The notes: generated by a model not told the origin, from the letters alone. Shown: positions 35,585 through 48,053, counted from the first letter of the stretch. The stretch: DNA of 64,000 nt from Phlebopus portentosus (GCA_037892935.1 JAYXKI010000001.1:248001-312000); one strand, 5' to 3'. Program-made: numbers and translations.

Positions 35585-38500
35585 ATGCCGCTGAACCCAG
35601 CCGTACAAGATTTTACGTCAAAACAGCCCAAAGTTAATGCAGCAACACGTACAGGAAAGAAAGTTCCGGGTACCCCGGTCAATCAGTCAGGCGATTGCGA
35701 CAATGGGACACATACAGTAGTCATCCCCCCTTCCCCCCCTCGAAAGTCTCATCAAAGCGAGGGCTGGAACGTTCTTCGACGATCGAGTCGGCCCGTTCTG
35801 TGTAATCTGTATAGAAAATCCAATACGATAAGGATACGTACGGAATGCTCTCGACGATTGGCCGTCTAGACCGCTCGAAGCTGGCGAGAACTATCCGTGA
35901 ACTGACATCGGTGATGCGATTCAGCGCCGCGAGAAGGTATTCTTTGTACTTTTAGTGTGTTAATGAGAAGTATTCTCCCTTGACGTCGAAGGAAGAAATG
36001 GCCGGGTTCGGTATAACCAATTGCGCTTTATTCCCATTATCGAGTACACCCGCAGATCAGGCGACAGACCACGGGAAATCGCGACGTTTAATTTCGCGTT
36101 ACGACATCCGCTTAACCGCTGAATGCAATTCAAATGTGTGCCTTAGCATTTCGGAATTAAGCAAACCATCGTTCTGACCACAGATTGGCACGTACTAGCA
36201 CCATGTATGAGTCCGATCCGGAACGTATTTTATTACAAGATGTAATGGCTGATAAGGGTTATCAATATTAGCTAACTATTTCGAGTTTGAAACGAACCAT
36301 ACAAACCGAACCACACATCCGAAACCTATTTCTCCAGTTGCATACACCCACTCGACAGCCGTCTTATCCACCCAGAATACGCGAAATGGCTTGCGAGGAG
36401 CCCATAAAGATGTTTTTTGGAACTATACCTGTCGAAATACAACAGTCCAAGTCAGCAACCAACATACCGAAAGAATTCAAAGAGCACGAAATACCTTCGA
36501 ACCTGTCCGTCAAAGCTATGCTACCACGCGTATCGTTTGTTACCCAAGGCGAATCGGAGGTCACAGGCAGCTGGAGGAGGCTTCTGAGCAAGGAAGAACC
36601 GAATACTGGGCTGGAGGAGTTGTTTCGACGATGTGTACTGCCCCCGGGGAATCTTCTGAATGAAATGGTGGAAAATCGAATGAAAGACGATACGAGGTCA
36701 GTGAAGGACTGGGCCAACGGAGAAAAACGATATCAACTTACTGCACTTGGAGTATACCGCGAGCTTGACCGGGCAAACAAGACTCGAATGGCGTGGAGAA
36801 ACGCCGAAGAATGGATCGCACGCTGGGAGGATCGCACGGAAGGAATGATAGATGCAACATACCTTACGCATAATTTGATGCACACGCTCGAGTGGGATAC
36901 ACATATACGTGCCGCGGGGACCAGTGTGCCTACGATCAACCTGCTCCGAATGTTGAGCGATGAATGGATGTCAGACAATCAAATTGATTTGACACTCCAG
37001 GTACTTACCGAGCGACTTCGCGACTCGACTCAGCACTCCACCATTATAATCGCGCCTTGTATCTTCTATCAGCATATCAGCAATATGTACGATGCGCGAT
37101 TTAAGGAGAAACGACTCACCGTACGACTTCTCGAGCGATACAAGGATGATTTTTCGAGCGGAAGGAAAAACTTACTGTACTTCATATCGCTTGTGAACCA
37201 CAATCACTTTGTTCCTTGGGTACTGAACTATAGCGATCGGACATTGAGCCATGGTAAGTTACATTCCACTCAATCACTTAATAGAATGCCAGGTGTATTT
37301 TTGACGAAATGAAACAGGGGACTCACTTGGAGTCGGCGAAATATGTGTCGAACCTATTACAGCAAGAGTTCTGTGGTGGATGAGATCACTGTACAGTGAA
37401 CCGGTGAATTGCACATACCTAGGCAACAGTTTGCCCCATGGATGTCAGTACGGTGATAGTTTTTCGTGTGGGACAATTTCGTGCAACACTATTGCACATG
37501 CCGTTTTCGGAGACGAAGTATGGAACCTGAAAAATAGGAGACGGCTTCGTGTCGAAGCCGTCAATGCAATTATTCTACACCATAACCAACGGGTGAGTAC
37601 TAAAGAGCATCCAGAACAGAAAGTACTTACCTTTCTTTTAGCGGGACAAGTATCGGCAGAAGCAAGTAGCCGATGACAGTGCTGGAGAAATTGAGATACT
37701 CGAAGTACAACGAGTCCCGGTTGCGAGTCCGCCTGAGAGCACAATGCTGCAAATCGAACCAGCAGAGTCAGAACAATGCGAACGAGACAAGATGGAACGG
37801 ATTCCAGATACCGAAGATGAATGCAAGGTTTTTGATGTTAGGAGCAACGACATCTCGGAACCACCTACTTCCGTTACATGCAGCCGAACATCTTCGCCCA
37901 TGAGCATTACCAAAGAATTGGAAAACAACTCATATTCGAAAATGTTGCTTCGGATTCCAGATACCGAAGATGAAAGCGAGGTTTTTGACGTTGGGAGCAA
38001 CGACATCTCGGAACCACCTACTTCCGTTACATGCAGCCGAACATCTTCGCCCATGAGCATTACCAAAGAATTGGAAAACAACTCATATTCGAAAATGTTG
38101 CTTAATGCAACAAGTGGATTACAGGGCCCCGAGGAGTCAGACAGTGGCAGGCTGGGAAGGGAAGATCAAGCAACATTGAAGCGCGTAGCAAACGAGAGGA
38201 CAGATATCAGCACAAGAAAGAAGTCCAAGACCACTCAGACTGGGCCGATGGACTTATTTCTCAGGCCGAGGCAGGAAACCGCAGATAACCAAATTAGAGC
38301 CAAAGGAGCTGCCAAGAACGGGGCACGATTTCGCAAGAACGTGGGACCAGATTTTGACGACACGGCTGACAGTGGAAGTGAAGATCTTGACGAGTCCATA
38401 ACAAGCAGTAGTGGTGAAGACGAAAGACAGAGTAGCCGGTACACACGATGTTCAGATTTGGAAGCAACTCACGGGATCACGGGAATCAGTCGTTCAGCGC

Positions 38501-41500
38501 GACATGCTCAAAAGTTGCGTGCCGCGCGACTTTCTGGAAACCAAAACGTCAATAAACAACGTTACAATAGCTTCAAGGATGAAGTTCTTACTCGAGACCC
38601 CTTTGCTAAGTTCGACGAGACGATATGGGGAGTTTGGCACTCTACCTGTCGGCGATGGTACATCATGAAGTCCTTGTATGCTCCAGGGTCTTTCTTCAAA
38701 CACCTCTCGCGTTGCAAAGTACCTTCGAACCTCCATACCTTCATACACGCTTCCTCGGAGTCATCTGCGTTAGGCAAGAGATTGCCCAACAAGCCTCCTG
38801 TGGACTCGAAATCCTCTAGGTTGGATGACAGAGCGGCCAGCAGGTCTACTGTGGACTCGAAATCATGTGGCTCAGCTAAGGGATTGCCCAGCAAGCTCCC
38901 CGGTAAGATAACTCGTTCTTGTCCTGGACTCCTTGCCTCTCGGGATGATAGAATCAAAACTTACCTATTGAGACCGTCGGCTCTTGGAGGAGGTGGGAAG
39001 TCAAAGACCAAACTCGCGAAGGAGAAATTTGGCCGGCAGTATAGAGACTTGACGAAGAAACAGAAGCTTGAGGTAGACCGCCTGAACGAAGGCGGTTGGT
39101 TATGGTTTGCACGGCACCAACTCGGTGCCGTATTCTCTACGTCGTGCAAGAAAACAGTGGAGGTTCCCGAGACTTACAATCTTGATCAAAACATCGCCTG
39201 CTCGGCCTGCAAGAATCTTTATAAAGCTAGGGGATTTCGAAACGCGATCAGAATACCCGAGCCGGATACAGCAAACATGAAGTATACTAACAAAACTTAC
39301 CAGCATCAGGAACTGGGGGTCAAGTTCACGAGAATCAAAGGTGTTCAAGAGCTGTTGAATGCAGAGGTGAGCAATGTAAATGCGCTTATTTTCATGCAGA
39401 ACTGACATTTTTGCAGAATTCTGATTCTCGGCTGGCCATACGGTATGCGCTCGCCGTAGCAAGAGGTGAATTGAAGGATCATGTCGTCTTCACTGGTCTT
39501 GTCGAAGTCGTTTTGAAGCGCATGGAACGCAAAGCACAAGGGAAGGAGCTAACTAACTTTCGGTACCCCCTGCATTCGATGAGTTTATCATGACAGTCCA
39601 TCTTGCGGCACCACGCGCATATCGTCTCCTCAGTGACCATTTCCCAGTGAGAACCGATCGGAGTATCAGGTAAGTTATCAAACGCTTGTTCATCTGTATT
39701 TTACCCTAATCTACAGTTGTTCATTTGAATCTTGCCTTCTTCAACCAGGAGATTGCACGCAAAAGAGCCTCAATTCATTGGTGGCATCTCTAAACGCTCG
39801 TTCGAACTTACTGCAAAGTTCGTGAAGGCTCTTAATGTCCCAGAGAACATCGTGGCTCTCAGCGCGGATGATACGAAGCTTCTTTCGACATTCCGCCCAT
39901 TTTTAGATCGAGAAAGTGGCCAATGGTCCATCGTAGGTGGTACTGGCAAACCGTATCTCGTGAAGGATCCAGAGGACCTACGTGCCGAACTAGAAAGGGC
40001 GCAGCTGGAGAAAGCAACCAAGGCATGTTCATTTCACTCCTTTTTTATGATTTACATCTGAATACATCTAATTACATAGGTTCGAGTTTGGGCGGTTCAG
40101 GTGCCGTTCCCAAAAATACCACCAATTGTCCTCGCCGCAATGGCTATTTCGGACAGCGTGAGTTCGGACACGCTTCTGGAATACACGATGGAGATTGTCG
40201 AGGGGCTTCATAACGAAGGCATATGGCCTGTTTCGTACTCTTGTGACGGCACGGAGAAGGAGAGAAGTACTCAAAAGAAACTACGCGCAGAAGCACATGG
40301 AATGGACAGAAGATGCATCAAAGCTCCTTCGCCGAATGCAAATGACATTATCATCAATATTCCTCTCTTCAATGGAAAACCGATCGCTTTGATTCAAGAT
40401 TCTTTGCACGCACGGAAAACCGGCAGGAATAACATTCTTTCTGGGGCCAAAACAATGGTAATGGGCGATTTTCCCGTTCTTTACAAGCATCTACGAGACA
40501 TGGCATTCCATCCCGATGCACCTTTGTATCATCGGGATGTGGAAAAGCCTGACAAACAAGACGATCGCGCTGCAGCGCGAGTTTTTTGTTCGCGATCACT
40601 TGCTTGGCTAGTTCGCCACGGAAAACAGTATTTTGGAACGGCCATTTATGTCTTTGTTTATGGCGAACTGTACGATGCTTTTCAGAGCAGGGATCTCAAG
40701 TTTATTGATCGTTTTCGAATGGTCTTACGAGCGTTCTACTTCACTGGAATCTGGACGAACTTCCTTCGAAAAGCAGGATACACCCAAAGTCGAGCGTGCC
40801 TGTCCCGGGAAGCATTGGATATCAATAAAATGGTAATAGAATCTTTTTTCGAGTTGTTTTTCATTTACAGGGATTATATTTCCGGCCCACGGATTCCTTT
40901 ATTGACATGGCTTCACTCGAGCGAACCATGCGAACATATTTTCGCCGAATGCAGGAAAGAGATCAAGGATTTCAATTTTGCGAATTTTCTGCATTTGATG
41001 CCTAAGGTTCATTCTATGCTACGGTACGCTGTGGGACGCACGACGACTAGCTCAAATGATGCAAAGGGGCGCGCCCAAGGCTATATCCATACTTGGATGG
41101 ATATTTGGGGAATATCATTGCAAAACCTAGCGGATTTCCCTTCTGATGGGGAACTCGTTACGATCGCAAAGCTGGCATACGATGATGCGGAGGAGTTATG
41201 GATGCAACTTGAGGTCTTCCCCGAGGACATCTATCAAGCGGTACAAGGCAACGGAGGTGATTCCGATGACGAAAGCCGCGATGCGCTCCCATCCCTGTCG
41301 TTCTGGGCACCTGAAACATCGCAGCAGATCTCACAGTCTACGTCCCAACAACCTCAGCTCACTAACTCTGCGGCTTCTATTCTCGAGAACGAATGCGCTG
41401 CTCTGGAACGCATGTTTGAGAAAGAGCAATATGAAGCTGAAAATGGACCACTTCGACTTGAACAAGTCGACGATACGATGCTCAACTTATCCTGTGCAAA

Positions 41501-42680
41501 ATTATTCTTAGATTTCGACATGGAGCTTCAAATGTAAGTCTGTTTTGATGTATAACTTCGGGATCACATTGATTTTATTTTGTCTCTAGCGATGAGAAAT
41601 ACGAACCAAATCAAGAAGAATACGACTCCTGGGTTGAAGAGTATGCTCGTGAGGTGGGGAGGACTCTTGCAGATAGCCTTCCTGCAGCGAGGGAGCCGTT
41701 TGGTGGTGGAGAAATCCCTCGGCTCTCGAGTATGGACGTGCAGATACAACTTACGACAGAGACGCTCGTCTCATTACGAGAAGCACATGAAACGAGCCTA
41801 GAGAAGAAGGCCGCGAGACCAGCAGCTGCAAATGCAAAACATGTCGAGACATTGGCCCAGGAGCCTTCCAGTGTCGATCCAACAATGGACTCAGAACAAC
41901 AATCAATCATGGATACCTTGAGAGCTCGTCACGACCTTGTCAGACGAATGAACGAAGTCCTAAAGCTACAGCAAGATGTTGGTAAGGGAACTGGCCTAGA
42001 ACGTCGTTCCAGATAGATTGAGAACGAATCATCGGGGAATTCTGCGAATGCAGCAGCTACAGCGAAGACAAGAGCATTAGAGGTGAGTCGCTCAATACTG
42101 TTCTTTTCGATGCCTTAAGCCTGATATTCTCTTATGCTTTGTAGATTCTTTCCAAGCGATGCGAAATCTATTCGAAAGTTACTATCCCTGCTACTGTCTC
42201 TCAATGGTTGTCGACTGCTGGTATACACAATACATATCCACTGCAAGAAGACATGTATGCTATTATCTACACTCGACATCGTCTCCTTCTTGCTCAAGGT
42301 AAGTTAAGTTGACAAATATGACATCCTTACTGAATCGTATTTTTAGTGCTCTCTTTATATTCGCGGAGTGGTGGTATTCATGGAATGCACGGTTGGATTC
42401 CACGAGCTGGCCAGGTGACAGAAACATCCTACATTGCCTGTCAGGCATATGAACAGGTTCGCGGTCCGATTTTCAGAGCGAACACGAACTGCACAGGGCT
42501 TCTTGCCACGAAATTTTTGCGCACATTACTTCCTATGAACTTCTTTATGTTCTCCCAGACAAAGCAACCTCCAGGAAGGACAAGAAGGTCGTCGAGTTGT
42601 CTAGAACCTCATTTGCCGTCTGGTCTGATATTCAAAAGTTTTCGAAGATTTTCGACAATGTAATGAAAGCTTCAAAATGA
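35585..42680 (+). CDS. Ulp1-type protease / P-element-like transposase fusion (mobile-element gene, damaged)
   Basis: One long exon chain. The proposed start is ATG at 35585 (MPLNPAVQDFTS), a guess by analogy. After short exons, 36386-37680 gives a Ulp1/C48-like cysteine protease core: His in NHFVPW, Asp in SHGDSLG, Gln in CQYGD, and Cys in SFSCGT. The frame continues through introns 37254-37317 and the splice to RDKYRQKQ into a linker with a 51-residue repeat, a C2HC-like segment (STCRRWYIMKSLYAPGSFFK, then H and C), and a CxxC pair. The transposase-like core follows: ALSADDTKLLSTF, SYSCDGTEKERSTQ, QDSLHARKTGRNNILSGA, DVEKPDKQDDRAAARVF, and HSSEPCEHIFAECRKEIKDF. Lesions are one base short in a C run at 39566-39570, an in-frame TAG at 42014-42016, and one base short in a T run at 42514-42518. 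The end is the TGA at 42678. Intron 40023-40079 is GC-AG. Confidence 0.7.
37798..38103 (+). repeat. Two 153-bp in-frame tandem repeats in the fusion gene
   Basis: Units 37798-37950 and 37951-38103 begin CGGATTCCAGATACCGAAGA and differ at only a few bases. Each encodes 51 residues containing VFDV and NDISEPPTSVTCSRTSSP. The frame is kept, so this is a recent internal duplication in the linker between the protease and transposase parts. Confidence 0.9.
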
Positions 42681-42689
42681 AAATAGATG

Positions 42690-45400
42690 ATTCTTTTCTG
42701 TAGTTTTAGTTGTATTTTACTGTTCTAGCCTCCCATGGAACTGTCGAAAACGTCTAAACGAGATCGACTCAACACTTGACACAGCCTAGGCCTACTTCCA
42801 AGCTCTCCACAATCGGTAAATTTGAGATTCTGATGCCGAAGCCAGTCTTGATTCGCTCCGACATACGTAGATAAATATGTGCGATCGGATGCTGTTCACA
42901 CGACCTGCATCGTGTACGCTCGCGTGTATTGCATTGATTCGGAAAGCTCCTCGGGATGGAGAAATAGCGTATTCTGCTTGATCGGATGCAGTCATTTTCC
43001 CCGTTGTCCGATCCTACAATTCCTGGTGGCATCACTAATGTCACTGAGAGCACACAAGAAGTCGATCAGAGAGATGCATACCATAGACTCCGATCGTGTT
43101 TAGGTTCCCTGCAAGGGCGGAGCAATATGAGAAGCAAAGATGCACCGACAGGTTCCTGGATCCATTGAGTTTCTTGCACGATAATATCCCCGAGGAGCTT
43201 GAAACAATATGGATAGGTATCTGAATTTTCTCTCTTAGCAGAACGCCGTGCGGCGTTGAAGCCCCCCGACGTCAAGCCAATCTCTATCCTGCTTAAACTT
43301 TGATCGTACACCCAGTCGGTTCGAACAGTGATACCCGATGCCTCACCCCAATAGATTATCCACCAATGGGATGTCGATGCGGAAGATCTTCCAGTGGGAC
43401 GCCATGTAGGAAGCAAACTTTACGCGCTGAAGAACGATGAGACAAGCACTGTGAGCGCTCTTGGAAGTAAAAACGGAAGTGATTCACCGCGCAACAGACG
43501 ATCCAAGGAGTCGGGTTGTGAGACCCAACTCCGCTGGGCTTATGAGATGCTTATCAGCACTCAGCCATCAGCGTGTATGCAAACTTCGTTCGTCCAAGCA
43601 CTTCTTCCTTCGCATCGATCAATACCACCAGATAAGTCGAACTGGCAAGGCATCTTGCCCTGGACTGTGGTTCTCCGGAGGGTGGTTCCCGCACGTTTCA
43701 AATCGATTAGTCGATCCTCTGCTGCTTGTCCCGCCGCCGGGCCGGAGTCTCTTCGCTTCGTCGCATTGACTTGCCAAAGTCAGCGAACGTGAACACTCCG
43801 CTGACTGTTACTCAGTCGCCCTCTTCTAGTTGCATACAGGACCTTCTGGGCGAATTTGTCTCCTTCTCCTCGCCGTGGCACGGTATTAGAATCAATCCAC
43901 CGAGTGAAGTCCGTTCAATGCGTTGACAGAACTATAAACAGACCTAAATTTTGACTATGGCAACGCGCGTTGAGGAGCTCAAGTCGCATATTTGATAATA
44001 GAAAAGCCGCGTTTCCGCACAAAGTCCCTTGCATTCTTCCAGATGAAGTCTCGCCAAGCAAGATACACAGTCAGCATCAGCTTGAGACGGGCTTCAAGAA
44101 TAGACGGAGAATAGAACAACACCATTCAAAACAGCACGAAGTCAACATGTGGTCATTAAAAGGCAGTGCCTCTGACCATATTGATCTAGGGCTTCCGAAT
44201 ATTCGCGAATCAGTCCTGAGAGTGACGGCAGATCGGCATTTGGGCATTTGCTGAACTGAATGAAGAAGATTAATACTGGTTTAGAACAAGGCCCTGGAAG
44301 GTGCGGCAGTCGTATATTTATCAGTCATTAGCGTCGTGTCATATACGGAGAAGGAATTGAAAGGGAAAAGGGAAGGCAGTGAAGTCGGGGAAACGCGTAA
44401 AAATGACGGCTTACATCACTGAAACAGGACATTTTGTTGAGAGCGAGGATTGGAGTGGTGCTTGATGTGGTGATGCATTGTCGCGATTCGCGGGTGCCAT
44501 GTCCGAACATACTGCCCTTTGTCGGGCGGCCATATCTTGTTCTGTTGATTCCATTCAGCTGATTGACTGAATGAAATGTATTCGGGTGGCAACACGACAT
44601 AGTGAATTGAAAACAAGAGGCCGCCAAACAGCCGGGGCCACATAAAACGATACGAGAAGAGTGGTAACGCCCGATCTGCGATGGGAGCACCGCCCCGATT
44701 AAGGCATATACGTTTGCTTATTTACTTCGTCGCGATTCTGCGTAGGGTTTACGTGACGCTGTGTTGTGTCCCGATAGCCGGGGTGGGGAGAACAAGGTTA
44801 CGGCAAAGAGAAGAGACGCGAAAGCGTGACGTCACAGCTCACTCCCAGTTAGCTGGACAGCGCGTGCCGGTCAGGAACCACATCTGCTGTGGGTGTGTGA
44901 ACGAAGTCGAAGATTAATATTATTTCTCTTTTGTCACGTTTTCCAATCCAATGTCGTAAACCTTGTGAGTATTGATACAAGCAAGGCAAGGACGTGAGGC
45001 ACTTCGCGTCGGCAATTGCCTTCGACGCAATCATGAGGCTCCGCACCAGCTCTGAACCATCGACTGTGCGGCTGGGTTCGCCTGATTATGAAGCTTGGTC
45101 AAAACGAATGATTGTACTTTTGGCCTGGTGCCCGCCCGAAATGGCTAACCTTCCGAGAGAGGCCAAGAGCCGGAGGTTATGCTGGTACTTATCGGACTGC
45201 GGCTGCCGTGACCCAGTTCCGAGGACCCCGATGGACCCTGACGGAAGGCCCCCCGGAGAGTTTTGATGAAAAAGATGAAATTGATAAAAATAATGAGCCG
45301 ATCTTGAATCTGAAATTGAATCTCCTGCGTTTCTCTCGACCACCAGGACCAGCCATTCCATTGCAGTGACCATGACCATCATTCAAACTAGTCGCTCTTG
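42690..45400. other. Spacer with no recognisable gene
   Basis: Several frames of 90-130 codons overlap on both strands (for example 43.39-43.79 kb plus and 43.07-43.42 kb minus), but none shows a domain, signal peptide or exon chain. No inverted repeat matching the left flank of the transposase gene was found just after 42680. Confidence 0.4.
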
Positions 45401-45410
45401 CCATGGACAA

Positions 45411-45420
45411 AAACATATAA
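45411..45420 (+). promoter_or_regulatory. TATA-like box and CT-rich leader of the small protein gene
   Basis: ACATATAAAG lies about 180 bp before the start codon at 45598. It is followed by a strongly pyrimidine-rich leader (45441-45595), a layout common in highly expressed fungal genes. Confidence 0.45.
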
Positions 45421-45597
45421 AGACCCGTCAGGTGAGCGACTTGGCCCCCCATCCTGGTTGACTCATCTCGTCTGCTCCAACGTACCTGTACTCGTCATCG
45501 TCTCCTCGCTCGACATTCTCCTCGCCCTTGAACTCGCACTCACACTTAGCTCGCTCATCTCCTGCGTCATTACCTCTTATCTCCCTGTCTACTAAAC

Positions 45598-45828
45598 ATG
45601 ATCTGCTCTGCCACCACACCTTTCGATTCTACGTCCGTTCTCAGGGATACCAGTTACCCTTCTGACGGAGCACCCTCTCGAGTTGGCACATCCTCTGCTA
45701 CCGCGATCCTTGCGAATGCTGCCAAGGATGCTGCCGGATCCGCAGGGCTGGTTAACCAGTCCACAGCACAATGCTGCCATTGCGGATACCGCAACTCGCA
45801 CGCCAGCAACTGCCCTTTCAAGGGATAG
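45598..45828 (+). CDS. Small Cys/His-rich conserved hypothetical protein (76 aa)
   Basis: The open frame runs from ATG 45598 to TAG 45828 without introns. The first 55 residues are Ser/Ala/Thr-rich and polar (SATAILANAAKDAAGSAGLV). The C-terminus is a compact cluster, QCCHCGYRNSHASNCPFKG, with a CxxC followed by H and C, like a small zinc knuckle. Codon use is biased toward C-ending codons, and a TATA-like box with a CT-rich leader precedes it, both arguing for a real gene. I recall similar CxCG-HA-NCPF tails in other mushroom small proteins but know of no function. A metal-binding role is inference. It has no signal peptide. Confidence 0.6.
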   Translation: MICSATTPFDSTSVLRDTSYPSDGAPSRVGTSSATAILANAAKDAAGSAGLVNQSTAQCCHCGYRNSHASNCPFKG

Positions 45829-45829
45829 A

Positions 45830-48050
45830 CTTCGACGGAGCTTTGTTTATCTTGCTGTCCAGTTCCAGGCTCGCTTCTTGTGCGTACCGTTTGTCATTCT
45901 GCTTCGCTAAGAGCCTCATCGACTGAATGTTGCTTTTATGTGGTGCAGGTCATAATGTTTTGCCCCCGCTGCATCGTAATTGTCCACCCGCTCAGTCGCT
46001 TCATTTCGTCATTCTTCGCCGTTCGACGTGCATCGTGCATTTGTCCGTGTCTTCCATACCCTACACCCGATACCCGCACTACTTGCGTGGTGCCGTCGCG
46101 ATAATACGGGAACCCGTCCCGGATCCATGCATTCCGAGCTCGCCACTATATATGTGTTCATACAAATTTTTTATCGATCTTCACAGTATTGTTGTACCAG
46201 ACTAACGCCGCCTGGAGTCGGACCAGCATCGCCAGCACAAGAGAAACATCTCACTTAATTGCTAGTACCGCCTCTGTATTCTTGCCCTTTTCTTGTTCCC
46301 CTTCGCTTTCTTGGTCTGTTTATCCTGGTGTACTACATAGGACACTATGCCATTGCTCTGTTGTTTGATCCACCGATATACAACATACGCCTTTCCCGTG
46401 TATTTGTGCTTTTAATGCCGCAATAAGTGGCCTGTGCATCATCATTGTACTCGCCCGTGGTCGGAGTATTCTCGCTCTTCATACCCTCGAGGCGGAAGAA
46501 GCACCCGGCGCCACGAAGGGCCGACGGTTCACTGCACCTGCGTGAGATGCAGTGGGAATGATACATTATTCTTTACTCTGTTCTCTCAGAGTTTGTGCAG
46601 CCATACATACAGTTCCACTCCATTTGATGACGCACCTGCCTTTGGTTTGAGAACCCTTTGAAGTTACCCTGGGCGCCCGCAGAAAAGACACGGATGTGTG
46701 ACCCGAATACCGGTTTGCGAGGCTCCGAGCCGTGCGAGACCTCGTGGCAAAGAATGGAGAAAGGGACGCATCACCGTTCTTCGGAAACCCAAATTCGGTA
46801 ACTGAAGCCGGTACATGACGAGTACGTTTTGTCACTCAAACGTTCTTTTCTTTTTTGTCTATTTCCGCAAAAGAGAGATAAAGGTGGCAGTACTGAGAGA
46901 ATAGGACGCACAGCGGGAAAGGATTTTTGGGAAAACATACAGCCGCACTTATCAGCCCCTTTGTTTTTCGTGATTTTTAGCTTCGGTTAGATACCGTGCG
47001 ACTGCCGAGTCCTCAGGGTGAAATCAGACACGGGACTTTAGTCTAATCCTGCCCCACAATCGATTTTCCCTTGCTCCCCGCACAACGTCTTTCTTCTCCT
47101 TCCTTGTCTCTTTCCTCATAACTTGTATCTATATATCCGGACGTCACATCGACATCGATATTCGGAGCATTTCCGATTGATTTCATCACTGGCGGTCCTT
47201 AGACCTGACGTACGTACGTCGCTCTTCGTTTAATCTTCTATCCATCTATGAATCTCTTTCGATTTTTCACCCAACTTTCGCGTTTCCATGCCCACTTTTC
47301 GCGTCAAACTTATCCCGGCTCTTTTCGGGGCAATCTAAAAAATGAATCGGCGCGGATGGCGTGTTGCAGTAGAAGCGCATAGCGACTAATTCAGCCGTCG
47401 TCGGGTTGCCTTCGAGGCGTTCATAAACTTCGCCCTGCAACCCCTCCGATCTTATTTTCATCAGATTTTTCGTCACGCGGCCTCCTTTGGGTCGTCTCTT
47501 TCTTTTTGCTTTGGAGCTTGCGTAATCGGTGACGATTCAGGACAGAATTCAGAATTCAAGGAAGGACCCGAGCTACTTTATCGATAAAGGGGAGGATCAA
47601 GGGGCTACAAGGAACAATTAAGTGGCAAGAAGAGAACTTGACTTTGGCTTGGCTCTGAGTCACACTATCACAAAGTATATACATTGGCCCACCGGACGGC
47701 AGACCCCAAGGACCTCCAGTTTGGACCTGGATCTGATCTGCTTCATATACACGTGCGTCGTTTCCTTTCAAGCTCGATTTGCCAGATTGAGTATGGTGGG
47801 GATGGAAAGTGGATGGGAATGAGATTGTCGTCAGGCGAGCCGTTTTAGCATGTGTTGTTGTTTATTGCGATTTTTCTGAGGGTCTGAGCCCGGTGGTCGT
47901 GCAGGCCGGTCGGCTTGACTAGGCGACCGAAGGGCCCGGTGAAAAGTAACCTACGGAACTGACGTCGGCATTTTGGCACAGGACTTCTGCCGATTTTTAA
48001 ACCTACTCCGAACCAAAAATACTTTTTCTGGAGCAAAATCAAGAAATTCC
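45830..48050. other. Long spacer before the enoyl-CoA hydratase gene
   Basis: There is no convincing coding sequence. CT-rich stretches near 47.07-47.12 kb with TATATA at about 47.13 kb look promoter-like, but no gene follows before 48054. Part of this may be a long 3' or 5' untranslated region. Confidence 0.4.
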
Positions 48051-48053
48051 GCT

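Noticed and set aside
35580..36390. A precise exon structure for the first part of the protease/transposase gene
   Set aside because: Several donor and acceptor choices are possible (for example a 65-bp intron beginning GTTCTTCG); only the region from 36386 onward is well supported.
37744..39405. Treating the 553-codon frame as a separate gene
   Set aside because: The frame continues upstream without a stop through EIEILEVQRVPV to the splice after the Ulp1-like domain, so it is an internal exon.
39560..39600. A 35-bp intron (GTACCC...GACAG) in the transposase gene
   Set aside because: Too short, and it would remove FDEF, which belongs to the conserved text; a one-base loss in the C run is simpler.
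43066..43792. Overlapping open frames on both strands after the transposase gene
   Set aside because: No motif on either strand and no exon chain linking them to 42680 or to the small gene at 45598.
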